From Baffinella frigidus (Eukaryota > Cryptophyceae > Cryptomonadales > Baffinellaceae), in contig MU646546.1 in NCBI GenBank assembly GCA_026770585.1, forward strand, positions 313,895 to 325,089: a stretch of DNA of 11,195 nucleotides, written 5' to 3'. Positions within the stretch are counted from its first letter, which is position 1; each line of letters begins with the position of its first letter. Below the pieces are notes generated by a model. That model saw nothing but the letters and a program-made list of their open reading frames with translations. It was not told the DNA's origin and did no database searches. Shown piece by piece: positions 11,173 to 11,195 of this stretch. The position numbers and the translations under genes were made by a program.

Positions 11173-11195
11173 GGTGTGCGAGGGTGTGCGAGGGT
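11173..11195 (+). repeat. Start of an 11-bp tandem repeat at the window edge
   Basis: GTGTGCGAGGG occurs twice in a row and reaches the end of the window, so the array may continue. Confidence 0.6.

Overview
The window looks like gene-poor nuclear DNA from a eukaryote, most likely an alga or other protist. The evidence is indirect: long dinucleotide microsatellites (GA, AC), a GTTT/GT tract, minisatellites, many short palindromic elements resembling MITEs (miniature inverted-repeat transposable elements), and a degenerate CCCTAAA-like stretch at 7513-7583 that recalls TTTAGGG-type telomeres. I cannot name the species. I found no tRNA, rRNA, CRISPR array, bacterial operon or convincing intact protein gene. 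The longest open frames run through simple repeats or across MITEs and look accidental.

Layout. 1-3200 is a mosaic of small palindromic elements: family H at 139-295, an inverted-repeat element at 385-578, G at 834-926, E at 971-1158, four copies of family A at 1268-1389, 1497-1621, 2548-2673 and 2880-3003, C1 at 1643-1817, B copies near 1883 and 2731, and G again at 3066-3155. 3200-4800 holds direct-repeat-bracketed inserts, a (GA)n tract, AT-rich palindromes, and a minus-strand series of exon-like duplications. 4800-5340 is purine-rich simple sequence with a 70-bp duplication. 5574-5752 is another terminal-inverted-repeat element. 5820-6890 is a minisatellite-like array interrupted by C2 (71-bp arms) and a GA tract. 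7020-8270 holds a B copy, the first J copy, the telomere-like stretch and the palindromic M/L repeats. 8280-8610 is a GT-rich microsatellite among N repeats. 8690-10200 is a higher-order arrangement of J, K, S, H and L repeats. 10500-11195 contains a 169-bp palindrome between two identical 42-bp repeats.

The strongest signal is a shared one. The odd palindrome CCTACNGTAGG occurs 13 times exactly, mostly next to CCTAGG-type words, and lies inside at least five short-element families whose ends are otherwise unrelated. About 0.01 exact occurrences would be expected by chance under equal base composition. Family A also has an apparent paralogous empty site in the same window (1969-2014), which supports insertion at TA. 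Several other inserts are bracketed by direct repeats of roughly 20-45 bp, longer than ordinary target-site duplications.
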